64,000 nt of DNA, from positions 558,001 through 622,000 of the forward strand of contig NZ_CP015963.1 of the NCBI RefSeq assembly GCF_001663155.1, read 5' to 3'. Made by a program: the position numbers and the translations under genes. Positions 33,875-42,995 of this stretch are shown here, piece after piece. Under the pieces are notes generated by a model, which was given only the letters and a program-made list of their open reading frames with translations, ran no database searches and had not been told where the DNA came from. Numbering within the stretch: the stretch's first letter is position 1; each line of letters begins with the position of its first letter. The stretch is from Altererythrobacter ishigakiensis (GTDB lineage: Bacteria > Pseudomonadota > Alphaproteobacteria > Sphingomonadales > Sphingomonadaceae).

Positions 33875-35104
33875 TTACTCCGCCGCTTCGCGTTGTTCGG
33901 CAGCGAAGATGTCTAGCAATTCCTCATCGCTCGCATTGGTGAGCTTCTCCACCCATTGGTGGAAGACTTGCCCGCCGCGCTCGTTCTTCCCGAATAGCAC
34001 TTCCTTCAGCAGCCCTGATTGCAGAGCCTCATGCTGACGCTTGCCCGTCTTGTAGTCTTCGTCGCGCACAACGATCTCAAGAAAATCGAACTGTTCGTGC
34101 GCTGACTTTACATCGGCATCCGTCTCTGGCTTGTTCTCCATCACGTAGAACTGCGTGGTGTAGCTTTCGCCCACGCCATTGCCGGGGAACAGCTGGCTGA
34201 TCATCGCGCCGCGCTGTCCGCCGCCGTAGAAGCTGGCGATCGAGATGTGTGGAAAGATCGTCCAAACCCCCTGGACCAGTACTTCCTGCGGGATCTCGTC
34301 ATCTGAGAGATGTTCCAGATCCAGTTGCTGGTCATCGTCACCCGACACCTTGATCGCGAATTTCGATGGGGTCGACAGCCGCTGGTGCGGGCCGAACGCA
34401 AAGTAGTTCGCGCGGTTATAGAAATCTGCGCCGAACGTGTCTTTGTGCAGCACAGGCAAGTGGTAGAAATCGAGGTAGCCGTCATAGGCCGTCTTCCAGT
34501 TCGGCCCCGGCAAGGTGCGCTGCGCGAACAAGGTCCAGCCATCGAATTCAAACGCCTTCAGCAGATCATCATAGCCGCACAGATAATCGGCAATATCGAG
34601 CTTGGAATCGGGATCGAGTGTTGCCCAGATCAAACCGGCGCTTTCGTAAACGGGAAAGCGGGTGAGGCAGAATTCCGCCTTGTCGATCGCGCCGAAATCC
34701 TGCGGGCTGGCTACGCCCACCAGATCGCCGTCATTCTTGTAAGTCCAACCGTGATAGCCGCACATCAGGCGTGTGGCATTGCCTGTCCCTTCGGCCAGCG
34801 GGTTGCCGCGGTGCTTGCACATATTTAGGAATGCACCGACGCTGCCGTCTTTCTTGCGCGTCAGCAACAGCGGCACACCGCAAATGTCCATTGCTTTGTA
34901 GTCACCCACATTCGGGATCTCACAGCTCGGCGCAACCATTAGAGGTAGACGCCGGAAGATCTGCTGCTTCTCGCGCTCGAACAGGGCTTCGTCGGTATAG
35001 GCCGAGGCAGGTACACGCACAACATCGTCGGCATATTCCATCGTATCCGCCGCACCATGCGCGATCAGATTGCGGGTCATTTCGATCAATTGTTCGCGTG
35101 ACAC
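33875..35104 (-). CDS. Rieske non-haem iron oxygenase, alpha subunit (RHO-B)
   Basis: A 409-residue ring-hydroxylating-type oxygenase. The Rieske site CKHRG...CGYHGWTY lies near residues 95-117, and the catalytic-domain ligands sit in DFYHLPVLH near 218. The start is GTG at 35104, with GGAGG nine bases upstream. No beta subunit, ferredoxin or reductase gene is near. It sits between an SDR and the TonB receptor and may share substrate range with RHO-C at 37885, whose Rieske segment is more similar to it than that of RHO-A. Confidence 0.88.
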   Translation of the reverse strand: MSREQLIEMTRNLIAHGAADTMEYADDVVRVPASAYTDEALFEREKQQIFRRLPLMVAPSCEIPNVGDYKAMDICGVPLLLTRKKDGSVGAFLNMCKHRGNPLAEGTGNATRLMCGYHGWTYKNDGDLVGVASPQDFGAIDKAEFCLTRFPVYESAGLIWATLDPDSKLDIADYLCGYDDLLKAFEFDGWTLFAQRTLPGPNWKTAYDGYLDFYHLPVLHKDTFGADFYNRANYFAFGPHQRLSTPSKFAIKVSGDDDQQLDLEHLSDDEIPQEVLVQGVWTIFPHISIASFYGGGQRGAMISQLFPGNGVGESYTTQFYVMENKPETDADVKSAHEQFDFLEIVVRDEDYKTGKRQHEALQSGLLKEVLFGKNERGGQVFHQWVEKLTNASDEELLDIFAAEQREAAE

Positions 35105-35206
35105 TAGGCTTTCCCTCCGGTTGCATCACTGATTATTGGTCATTGTGTAGCGGTGCCGCCCCTCGCGCAATTCGCGTTTTTGGATAGGGCTCGACCGTTC
35201 ATGCCG

Positions 35207-35240
35207 ACAAAAGAAAAGGGCGGACCTGACGGCCCGCCCC
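35207..35240 (-). terminator. Rho-independent terminator of the TonB receptor gene
   Basis: On the minus strand a G+C-rich hairpin (arms at 35218-35223 and 35234-35239) is followed by TTTTCTTTTGT, about 20 bases after the receptor stop codon. This is the standard intrinsic-terminator layout. Confidence 0.8.
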
Positions 35241-35260
35241 ATTCGATATTCAGCTTGCCT

Positions 35261-37705
35261 TTAGAAGCGGACGCTGCCCTCCACAAAAATCTGTCGGCCG
35301 CGGTTCTGCGTGACAACCAGATCATCGCCTACGCCTGGCTCAAGGAATGGTCGTCCACCAGAGGTGTTGACCCAAATCTCGTCGGCTAGGTTTGTACCGA
35401 TCAGCGAAAGCTTCCACTTGCCATCCGCGTCGCCGATGGAAATCTGCGCATCGAATGTCACGTAGCTGTCCTGGCGAAGGTCAGTCAGAGTATCTTCATT
35501 GGTGAAGTAGCTGCCCGAATAGATCGCGTTGCCTGACAGATTAAGCTCAAGCGAATCGCCGACAGGGATCGACCAGTCCGCCGCGATATTGCCTGAGAAA
35601 TCAGGTGCACGTGCCACCTCGCGTCCGTCAAGGTCTTGCCCAAGGCCTGCCACGAAGGTGTCAGAGAATGCCGCATCAAGATACGACAGGTTGGATGAAA
35701 TCGCGAGGCCTTCAACCGGGGTATCCCAACGGAACTCCAGATCGACACCTTTCGATGTCACTTCACCTGCATTGAGCGTTTGGAACTGGATCGCAACAGC
35801 ATCGAAGTTCTGTACCTGGAGATCGTCAAATACATAGTAATATGCGGTTGCGTTCAAGGTGACAGAGCGGTCATTGAATTGCGACTTGATGCCAATCTCG
35901 CCGCCCTTAGCTGTTTCCGACTGATAGATCAGTGCATCGGCTGTTGCTTGACGAATTGCCGGATCGGGATCGTCAAAGCCAAGCAGTGACGCTGAAGGCA
36001 AGGCCGAGTTATCGATACCGCCTGATTTGAAGCCGGTCTTGAACGATGCAAATACGTTCACATCATCCGATGCTCGATATTTCAACGTAAGTTCAGGCGA
36101 CCAATTGCTGTCGCTGAACTCGATTGGGCCTGAGAAGAAGCCGCTGTCGATAAACGCCGGGCCTGCAGACAGGAACGCATGCACGTACGGCACCGATATG
36201 CGCGATGTCTTGGTTTCATCGGTCCAGCGCACACCACCCGATAGCTCCAGATCGTCGCTCAAATCTATAATCGCACTTGCAAAGAGAGACGCGGCATCGG
36301 TCTTGGTTTCCTGTGCTTTGTCCCAGTCAAACGTGAAACCTGTGATCGGGTCTGGAGCAACAAAAGAAATGTTCACCGCCTGCTGGGATGTATCGAACAG
36401 GAATTTGCGCCATTCGTAGAAACCACCAATCATGAAATTGACAGGTCCGCCAAAGTCAGACTGCACACGAATTTCCTGAGTATATTGCTTCAGCGTATTG
36501 CGTGGGTCGCTGGTCCCGACGCCACCTGGTACACCAGGGCCGAGCAAACCGACATAGGAATAGTTGTCGAGGTCAGTCGCATCCAGATCGACGAAACCAG
36601 TTGTTGAGATCACGCTCAGAGATTCGGTGAGCTCCATGTCCATTTTCAGGCGGCCAAACCACAGTTCGGTGTCGCTGAAGGGAACGCCGTTGAAGCCCTC
36701 GGCAAGCGTAGGACCAGTCGCAGTCGGAACTGAAACCGCAAGTGGCGGAGCGGTGTCAGGCAGGTAGTATTTGCTATCCCGGTCGTTACAATCGTTGCCC
36801 GCTGGAATGACCAATCCGCCGCCCAACAGGAAAACCGAGTCCGCAACGCCGTTGGGGCCGCAATTGATGTCCGAATGCTGGATCGCACCGTCGCCTTCGT
36901 TCTTGACATATTGAACCTTCAGGTTCGCATTGAAGCCCGGTGTCGGCTCCCAATCGATAGTCGCGCGGCCAACGAAATTGGCCTGTCCGCGGAACTGATT
37001 GACCGCTGGTGTGCCCGGCTGCAACTCAACATATTCGTCAATGTCATTGTATTGAGCGGCCAAACGAATACCCAGGCTGTCGCTCAGCGGACCAGAGATA
37101 TAGCCACCGATCACATAGCCCTTTTCTTCGAATTCGTACGAAGCTTTGGCTCCGATTTCCCATGTGGATGTTGGGTCAGCTGAACGGATCGAGAAAACGC
37201 CTGCAGAGGCTGATTTACCGAAGAAGAGTGACTGCGGCCCCTTAAGCACGTCAATCTGTGCGGTATCGAAGAAGCCGGCTTGCACAAGCCGCATTGTCGA
37301 AACCTGCACCCCGTCAAAATCAAACGCGACCGCAGAGTCGAACGCAGCTGAAATGTTTGAAGAGCCAACCCCGCGCAAACTTAGCTGACCGCCCGAGCCG
37401 GAACCGCCGACCTGAACGTTTAATGTTGGAACCCGGCCAACAACGTCTGCCACCTGATCAACACCGTACTTCTCCAGCACCTCTCCGCTGATTGCGGTGA
37501 CGGTAACAGGAACCTCTTGCAGGGTTTCTGCCTGCCGCCGGGCTTGCACGATAATCACATCGCCTTCGAACTCATCTTCTTCAGCCGCAGGATCGGCATC
37601 TTGCGCATGCGCCACCGCGGGCATTCCCGCGAACGCGAATAGTGCCGCCCCACTCAATAGCGCAACGCGCATTGCAGACGGACTCCGAGTCATAAGCTTG
37701 GTCAT
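35261..37705 (-). CDS. TonB-dependent outer-membrane receptor
   Basis: An 814-residue receptor. A signal peptide (MTKLMTRSP..., cleaved after the AHA near residue 33) is followed by an acidic linker, a plug domain (TLQEVPVTVTAIS, LRGVGSSN) and a large beta-barrel ending in the C-terminal Phe of VEGSVRF. It imports a substrate across the outer membrane with energy from TonB-ExbBD. ATG 37705 was chosen for the GGGAGAG site; an upstream ATG lacks one. Its place between two Rieske oxygenase genes suggests uptake of the hydrophobic compound degraded by this region rather than iron, which is inference. Confidence 0.92.
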   Translation of the reverse strand: MTKLMTRSPSAMRVALLSGAALFAFAGMPAVAHAQDADPAAEEDEFEGDVIIVQARRQAETLQEVPVTVTAISGEVLEKYGVDQVADVVGRVPTLNVQVGGSGSGGQLSLRGVGSSNISAAFDSAVAFDFDGVQVSTMRLVQAGFFDTAQIDVLKGPQSLFFGKSASAGVFSIRSADPTSTWEIGAKASYEFEEKGYVIGGYISGPLSDSLGIRLAAQYNDIDEYVELQPGTPAVNQFRGQANFVGRATIDWEPTPGFNANLKVQYVKNEGDGAIQHSDINCGPNGVADSVFLLGGGLVIPAGNDCNDRDSKYYLPDTAPPLAVSVPTATGPTLAEGFNGVPFSDTELWFGRLKMDMELTESLSVISTTGFVDLDATDLDNYSYVGLLGPGVPGGVGTSDPRNTLKQYTQEIRVQSDFGGPVNFMIGGFYEWRKFLFDTSQQAVNISFVAPDPITGFTFDWDKAQETKTDAASLFASAIIDLSDDLELSGGVRWTDETKTSRISVPYVHAFLSAGPAFIDSGFFSGPIEFSDSNWSPELTLKYRASDDVNVFASFKTGFKSGGIDNSALPSASLLGFDDPDPAIRQATADALIYQSETAKGGEIGIKSQFNDRSVTLNATAYYYVFDDLQVQNFDAVAIQFQTLNAGEVTSKGVDLEFRWDTPVEGLAISSNLSYLDAAFSDTFVAGLGQDLDGREVARAPDFSGNIAADWSIPVGDSLELNLSGNAIYSGSYFTNEDTLTDLRQDSYVTFDAQISIGDADGKWKLSLIGTNLADEIWVNTSGGRPFLEPGVGDDLVVTQNRGRQIFVEGSVRF

Positions 37706-37884
37706 TATCGCTCTCTCCCAAAGTGGCCCGGCTGTCTTGCCGCTGCCATCTGTCCCTGAACCGAGGCATTTCGCCTTCATTATTCAAGCTAAAGTCTATG
37801 GTGCACCCTCTGCGGAGACACTTGGCAAAAGGAATAGGCAGAAATTACTAGTGCGACCTTTGCGTCACACGCCATTCCGTAGCG

Positions 37885-39198
37885 TTATTCGGCTGCCTGT
37901 GTTGTGGTGGCTCGTTCTTTTTCCATCTGTGCGCGGCGCGGGTCATTGGGCCAGACCCACGCTTCATCTATTACTTGTTCGACGCGCAATTCTTCCTGCA
38001 CGTTCTCGACGCCGATCATGCGATCGCAAGACTGATGGAAACTATAGATGCGTGCTTCCTGATACGATAGCGGGACGCTTCGAAATGCCGCGCTTTGCAT
38101 CGATTTCTGGATCGCTTCGCCAAACTGCGTGTCTTCCAGAATGATCGGCGACATATCGCGGCCATTGGGCTTGGTGGCATCGGGGACGGTCCAAAGGTCA
38201 GGCGCGGGCCCGTCTCCCCAATCTAGTGCCATGGTCACCAGCTCGAGCCTTGTCGTGTTCAGTCCGCTTGGCCAGAATATGAGCGGCGGCACGAAATAGT
38301 TCGACAACGGCGAAACCCAATTGGGAAACAGCGTGTAGCTCTGCGTGCATGTGCGCCCCAGTTCACCGACGCTTTCGATTTGCTGCCATTCGGGCGGGCT
38401 GTCGATGGCGCGGACATGCTCCCGGTCGGTCTGTTCGGGCGCCGGGGCCAGCATGCGTGCATGCCCGTTGGGATAGATCGTATTGTAGTTGCGTTTGCTG
38501 TCGACCAGCGGAGCTACGGTTGTGGGGTGGATAAAGGGCACATGGTAAACTTCCATGTTGGCCTCCATGGCCACTTTCCAATTGCAGTTTAGCTCAAAAC
38601 TGTGCCGTGCAGCCAGCTTGACGCGGTCAAAGGCAAACTCGTCCCATTCGTTCATGAGCGGGCCAAGCCATTCAGTCAGCGGCATCGCATTATCATCGAA
38701 ATTGACGAAGATGACATTGCCAAGCATTTCGCAGCGCACCGGGATCAATCCGCGGCAACTCATGTCGAAATCGGCCGGAAAATCCTGCCGCTCTGGCACA
38801 CCCACCAGCGTGCCGTCTGTTTTGTAGGTCCAGTTGTGATAGCCGCACATGAGGCGCGAGGATTTGCCGCGATCTTCGGTTACGACTGGCGCGCCTCTGT
38901 GGCGGCATGTGTTGTAGAACGCGCGGACTTCGCCATCCATGCCGTGCACGATCACGATCGGGTCACCCGCATTGTGCCAGCGCATGTAGCAGCCGGGTTC
39001 CGGGATCTCGTCAATGTGACCTGCGAAGAGCCAGCTTTTCCGGAAGATATGCTCTTGCTCGAGCGCAAAGTACTCTGCCGAGGTGTAGCGAACCGCTGGC
39101 ATATCAGGCAGCCTGGGAAAGCTGTCTGGCGGCGCGCTGCGCTGCCCCTCCCACTCCATCAATGCTTTCAGGCGCTGTACCTCTGCGTCGCTGATCAT
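37885..39198 (-). CDS. Rieske non-haem iron oxygenase, alpha subunit (RHO-C)
   Basis: A 437-residue ring-hydroxylating-type oxygenase: CRHRG...CGYHNWTY near residues 98-120 and the iron-ligand helix EVYHVPFIH near 219. CAGGGAGAG precedes the ATG at 39198; the longer frame adds 32 residues without support. It is upstream of the TonB receptor on the same strand (179-base gap) and divergent from an SDR gene. Electron-transfer partners are not present. Substrate unknown. Confidence 0.88.
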   Translation of the reverse strand: MISDAEVQRLKALMEWEGQRSAPPDSFPRLPDMPAVRYTSAEYFALEQEHIFRKSWLFAGHIDEIPEPGCYMRWHNAGDPIVIVHGMDGEVRAFYNTCRHRGAPVVTEDRGKSSRLMCGYHNWTYKTDGTLVGVPERQDFPADFDMSCRGLIPVRCEMLGNVIFVNFDDNAMPLTEWLGPLMNEWDEFAFDRVKLAARHSFELNCNWKVAMEANMEVYHVPFIHPTTVAPLVDSKRNYNTIYPNGHARMLAPAPEQTDREHVRAIDSPPEWQQIESVGELGRTCTQSYTLFPNWVSPLSNYFVPPLIFWPSGLNTTRLELVTMALDWGDGPAPDLWTVPDATKPNGRDMSPIILEDTQFGEAIQKSMQSAAFRSVPLSYQEARIYSFHQSCDRMIGVENVQEELRVEQVIDEAWVWPNDPRRAQMEKERATTTQAAE

Positions 39199-39341
39199 TT
39201 GCGCTCTCCCTGTGTGGCAACTTAGCGTGCGGGACCGGTCGCGCGACTGACACTTTGATCGAAAACTAAGCGCTTCTGACAGTGGTGTGCGCAATCGCTG
39301 CCGATAGTTTGGCGCGCAGAAAACAGTGTTGGGAGAGCAGG

Positions 39342-40121
39342 ATGGCAGGCAGAGTCGCAGGGAAGGTGGCGCTGGTAACCGGAGGCGCGATGGGGCTGGG
39401 CAAGGCGGATTGTTTGCGCCTTGCTGAAGAGGGCGCGCATGTAATCGTGACCGATCGTGAGATCGATCTGGCGCACGAAGTGGCGCATGAAATCCATGGC
39501 GATGCCTACGAACTGGACGTCACCGATCCTGATCAGTGGCAACATGTGATTGATGCGGTGGAGCAGCGCCACGGCGGGCTCGATATCCTCGTCAACAATG
39601 CAGGCAATGTCATCTTCGAAAGTATTGAGGAATGCTCGCTGGAGCATTTCCGCCTGCATATGGCGATCCACGCCGAAGGGACATTTCTGGGCTGCAAGAC
39701 GGCTCTGCCTTTGATGAAGAACCGTCATGAAAAGAATGGCGGAGCAGGCGCTTCGATCGTCAATATGGCGTCTACTGCTGCGCTGATGGGTTATGGCAAC
39801 ATACCTGCCTATACCGCTGCGAAAGGCGCGATCCGGGCTATGACCCGCTCTATCGCGATGGATTGTCAGGACAAAGGATATGGCATTCGCTGCAATGCTA
39901 TCGCGCCCGGTGGCATCGAAACGCCGATGGTGCGCGACATTTCAGGGCGGGCCGGAGAGGATTTGATGGAGATCCCTGACGGGCCGCTGCCGGTTGATGG
40001 CTTGGGCGCGCCAAAAGATGTCGCGAACGCGGTTCTCTATCTCGCCAGCGACGACTCACGCTTTATAAACGGGATCGTACTTCCGGTGGACAATGGTCTC
40101 GACGCCCGACCCCATCACTGA
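39342..40121 (+). CDS. SDR-family oxidoreductase
   Basis: A 259-residue classical SDR: TGGAMGLGKAD near residue 13, NNAGN near 88, YTAAKG and a C-terminal LPVDNGLDARP. GGGAGAGCAGG precedes the ATG. Its 3' end overlaps the start of the MFS transporter gene by 29 bases in another frame, an unusually long overlap. It is divergent from the Rieske oxygenase at 37885. Confidence 0.83.
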   Translation: MAGRVAGKVALVTGGAMGLGKADCLRLAEEGAHVIVTDREIDLAHEVAHEIHGDAYELDVTDPDQWQHVIDAVEQRHGGLDILVNNAGNVIFESIEECSLEHFRLHMAIHAEGTFLGCKTALPLMKNRHEKNGGAGASIVNMASTAALMGYGNIPAYTAAKGAIRAMTRSIAMDCQDKGYGIRCNAIAPGGIETPMVRDISGRAGEDLMEIPDGPLPVDGLGAPKDVANAVLYLASDDSRFINGIVLPVDNGLDARPHH

Positions 40122-41418
40122 GGGCGCTAAGTCCGAGGCAGAAACGGACAAGCCGGGCAAGTATCGCTGGTACGTTCTGTTCCTGCTGATCCTGACGCTG
40201 TTGTTCAGCGTGGCCGACCGGCTGGTCTTCTCAATCCTGCTGGAGGACATCAAGGCCGAGTTTGATTTCAGCGATACGCAGTTGGGCTTGCTGGGCGGTG
40301 TTGCCTTTACCGCAACCTATGTGATCATCGGGTTTCCGGCCGCGCGGCTGGCTGATCGATCTGTGCGCAAGAACATTGTTGCAGGTGCGATCAGTTTCTG
40401 GAGCTTGATGACCGCGCTTTGCGGCATGGCGATCGGTTTCTGGTCGCTGTTTTTTGCGCGCACGGGCGTAGGCGTTGGAGAGGGTTGCTCGGGCCCCGCG
40501 TCGCAATCGATGCTGGCGGATTTCTTCCCGCGCAAGGAACTGGCGCGCGCGATGGGTTTCCTGACGCTGGGATCGACGCTGGGCACAGTAACAGGCCTGA
40601 TGGCGGGGGGCTTGCTGGCCGAGGAGTTTGGCTGGCGCAATGCCTTCATCCTGATGGCGATCCCCGGCTTCATCATCGGCGGCTTTCTCTATTTCACGGT
40701 GCGCGAGCCGCAGCGTGGGCGCTACGCCCCGAAAGGCGCGCGCGTAGAACAATTGCCATTGGGCGAAACCATCCGGACTTTGCTTGCCAACAAGGTATTC
40801 CTTGGATTGGCACTCGGCTGGGCGGTGCAGATCATGATCGGATACGGCATGGCCTTCTGGCTCGCGCCAGCGATGATCCGCCTGTTTGAAGTGTCGGTTG
40901 GAGACGTTGCACTTTATCTTGGCCTGGCTTTCCTGATTGGCGGCGTTCCAGGGCCGATCTTGGGCGGTTTCATAACAGACTGGCTCGTGAAGCATGATGA
41001 ACGATGGCGTGCCTGGCTTCCGGGTATTGTCAGCCTGGGCGCAGTCCTCCCGCTATGGGTTGCCTTCGAAAGCGGCAGTTTTGCGCTGTTTTTGGGTATC
41101 TTTGCACTGGCATACGGGATCTATGTCGCCAGTCAGGCTCCGATCATGTCGGGCATTCAGTCGGCTGTTGAGCCATCGCAACGCGGTTTCGCGGTCGCCG
41201 TTGCGCTGTTCTTCAACAATCTGATCGGGCAGGCATTCGGGCTGGGCGTAATCGGATGGCTGAGCGATACGCTTGAGCCGACGCGGGGCAATGCTGCGCT
41301 GGGCGATGCGGTGCTTTTTGTAAGTCTTGGGGCAGGTATGGTTGCGCTGGCCATCTTTGCGTGGACGGCACGACAGATGCGCGTGACCGGTTATCTTGAG
41401 CGGATCGCTGCAAGTTAG
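40093..41418 (+). CDS. MFS transporter (spinster-like)
   Basis: A 441-residue inner-membrane carrier with about 12 predicted hydrophobic helices, the first from WYVLFLLILTLLF, and the MFS-type loop with RLADRSVRK. It resembles the spinster-like MFS proteins common in sphingomonad catabolic clusters. It probably moves a substrate or an intermediate across the inner membrane. The start lies 29 bases inside the preceding SDR gene; the alternative later ATG would cost the first helix. Confidence 0.82.
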   Translation: MVSTPDPITEGAKSEAETDKPGKYRWYVLFLLILTLLFSVADRLVFSILLEDIKAEFDFSDTQLGLLGGVAFTATYVIIGFPAARLADRSVRKNIVAGAISFWSLMTALCGMAIGFWSLFFARTGVGVGEGCSGPASQSMLADFFPRKELARAMGFLTLGSTLGTVTGLMAGGLLAEEFGWRNAFILMAIPGFIIGGFLYFTVREPQRGRYAPKGARVEQLPLGETIRTLLANKVFLGLALGWAVQIMIGYGMAFWLAPAMIRLFEVSVGDVALYLGLAFLIGGVPGPILGGFITDWLVKHDERWRAWLPGIVSLGAVLPLWVAFESGSFALFLGIFALAYGIYVASQAPIMSGIQSAVEPSQRGFAVAVALFFNNLIGQAFGLGVIGWLSDTLEPTRGNAALGDAVLFVSLGAGMVALAIFAWTARQMRVTGYLERIAAS

Positions 41419-41427
41419 AACCCGCTG

Positions 41428-42207
41428 CTAGAAACCCGGATGGATGCTGAGCGCACCGCCGTCGACCAGCATATCCGCCCCGGTCATGAAGGGACATTCA
41501 TCGCTTGCTAAAAAGGCGATCGCAGCGGCGGTTTCTGCCGGATCGGCCAGCCGGTTTATGGGCGAGGTAGCTGCAACCGCTGCCTTCAAACCCGGGGTCA
41601 CTTTTTCTGCTGCATTCAATATCCCGGTTTCGGTGGCTCCCGGAATCACGCTGTTGCAGCGGATTGCAAGCCCTTGCTTGGCACACCATGTGGCGACCGA
41701 TTTGGTCAACGCTCGCACGCCCGCCTTGCTGGCTGAATAGCCAACATCGGTCGGAAGCGGCGTGATCGCGGTAGTCGAAGCAATGTTGATGATAGAGCCA
41801 GATGCGCCGCCGGGATTGCCCTTCATCGCAGCGATCGCCGCGCGGCATCCCGCCATGGTGCCGGTCAGGTTGACAGCAATCACCTGATCCCAGGCGGCGA
41901 ACATTTCTTCGTCAGAGCCATCGCCGATGCTTGCGCCAGACACCATGCCGGCATTGTTCACGAGTATGTCGAGCCCCCCGAGCTTCTGCACGGCGACAGC
42001 GACAATCTCGGCCCAGCGCGCACGGTCCGACACGTCTTGTTGCAGAAAGCTCGCGCCAACTTCATCGCAAAGCGTCTGGCCAGCTTCGGCGTTGAGATCG
42101 GTGCCAAGCACTTGCGCGCCATCAGCGGCCAGACGCCTGACTGTTGCGGCTCCGATCCCACTGGCACAGCCAGTAACAATCGCTGCCTTGCCGGACAGGT
42201 CTGGCAC
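41428..42207 (-). CDS. SDR-family oxidoreductase
   Basis: A 259-residue classical SDR with TGCASGIG near residue 12, NNAG near 92, YSASK and a C-terminal VDGGALS. GTG 42207 was chosen because it overlaps the stop of the GST gene (TAGTG); the longer ATG frame begins 10 codons earlier inside that gene. It is convergent with the MFS gene. Substrate unknown. Confidence 0.83.
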   Translation of the reverse strand: MPDLSGKAAIVTGCASGIGAATVRRLAADGAQVLGTDLNAEAGQTLCDEVGASFLQQDVSDRARWAEIVAVAVQKLGGLDILVNNAGMVSGASIGDGSDEEMFAAWDQVIAVNLTGTMAGCRAAIAAMKGNPGGASGSIINIASTTAITPLPTDVGYSASKAGVRALTKSVATWCAKQGLAIRCNSVIPGATETGILNAAEKVTPGLKAAVAATSPINRLADPAETAAAIAFLASDECPFMTGADMLVDGGALSIHPGF

Positions 42208-42854
42208 TATTCTGCCTGCTGCCAGATCGCGGCACATTCACGCTGATTGTGGGTCTCTACGAAGCGCGCGAGATTGTCCGTCCCCTCGGGCAGCTTCCAA
42301 CCGATGGTGAACCCGAAATTGGCAAAGGCAAACATCAGCAAATCCGCGAAGGTAAAGCGGCCCAAAGCCAGATGATTGCTGTCGCCGAGTGTCTTGTCGA
42401 ACCAGCGCCACTTCTCATCAGACATTGCTGTGAGCTCAGCCCCGGCTTCAGTCGACACGACCGGTATGCGCGGCTCGAACATCGGGCGGCCGCCGGTTGC
42501 GCGGAAACCCATGGTCATTGGCACCACCACTTCCTGATCAAACAGCCGCGCCCATTTACGTACTTCTGCGCGTTCATGCGCGGTCTCGCCAAACAGATTG
42601 GGCGCCGGATGCATCTCTTCGATAAACTCGCAGATCGGCCAGCTTTCGGTCAGACAGGTGCCATCATCGAGTTCGAGAACTGGCAGCGTTTGCAGTTCGT
42701 TCTTGCCGGTCAGGCTGTCGCTCTGACGGTTTTCGCCCGCGATAATATCGTAGTGCACGCGCTCGAAGTCCTCACCCTCTTTCAGGCCCTTCTCGACTAG
42801 GAACATGCGCACCAGGCGGGGGTTCGGGCCGAGGCTGGAATGAAGCTTGGTCAT
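42207..42854 (-). CDS. Glutathione S-transferase family protein
   Basis: A 215-residue GST: the N-terminal thioredoxin-like domain with LPVLELDDG (the cis-Pro glutathione site) and LTESWPICEFIE, and a C-terminal helical domain with the FTFADLLMFAFA region. In catabolic clusters such proteins open epoxides or remove halides with glutathione, or isomerise intermediates; the role here is open. AAGGAG precedes the ATG. It is co-transcribed with the SDR (TAGTG overlap) and divergent from the acyl-CoA dehydrogenase. Confidence 0.85.
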   Translation of the reverse strand: MTKLHSSLGPNPRLVRMFLVEKGLKEGEDFERVHYDIIAGENRQSDSLTGKNELQTLPVLELDDGTCLTESWPICEFIEEMHPAPNLFGETAHERAEVRKWARLFDQEVVVPMTMGFRATGGRPMFEPRIPVVSTEAGAELTAMSDEKWRWFDKTLGDSNHLALGRFTFADLLMFAFANFGFTIGWKLPEGTDNLARFVETHNQRECAAIWQQAE

Positions 42855-42927
42855 GGGAGTTCTCCTTCGCGAATGTCTGATTGCGCCAACCCTATGCGAG
42901 CGGGCGGTTTCTGCCACCCTCACAAAT

Positions 42928-42960
42928 GCGCTAGGCAAACAGGCTGCAAGATGCGCTAGG
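42928..42960 (+). promoter_or_regulatory. Two copies of GCGCTAGG element
   Basis: GCGCTAGGC at 42928-42936 and GCGCTAGGG beginning at 42953. The second ends about 35 bases before the ATG at 42996 and overlaps an inverted repeat GCGCTA-GGGG-like-TAGCGC. See the recurring element at 4755. Confidence 0.3.
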
Positions 42961-42995
42961 GGTAGCGCGACAAACAGACGACAGGATCAGACCCA

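Noticed and set aside
35153..35389. 78-residue plus-strand frame
   Set aside because: It crosses the minus-strand terminator and the end of the TonB receptor gene and looks random.
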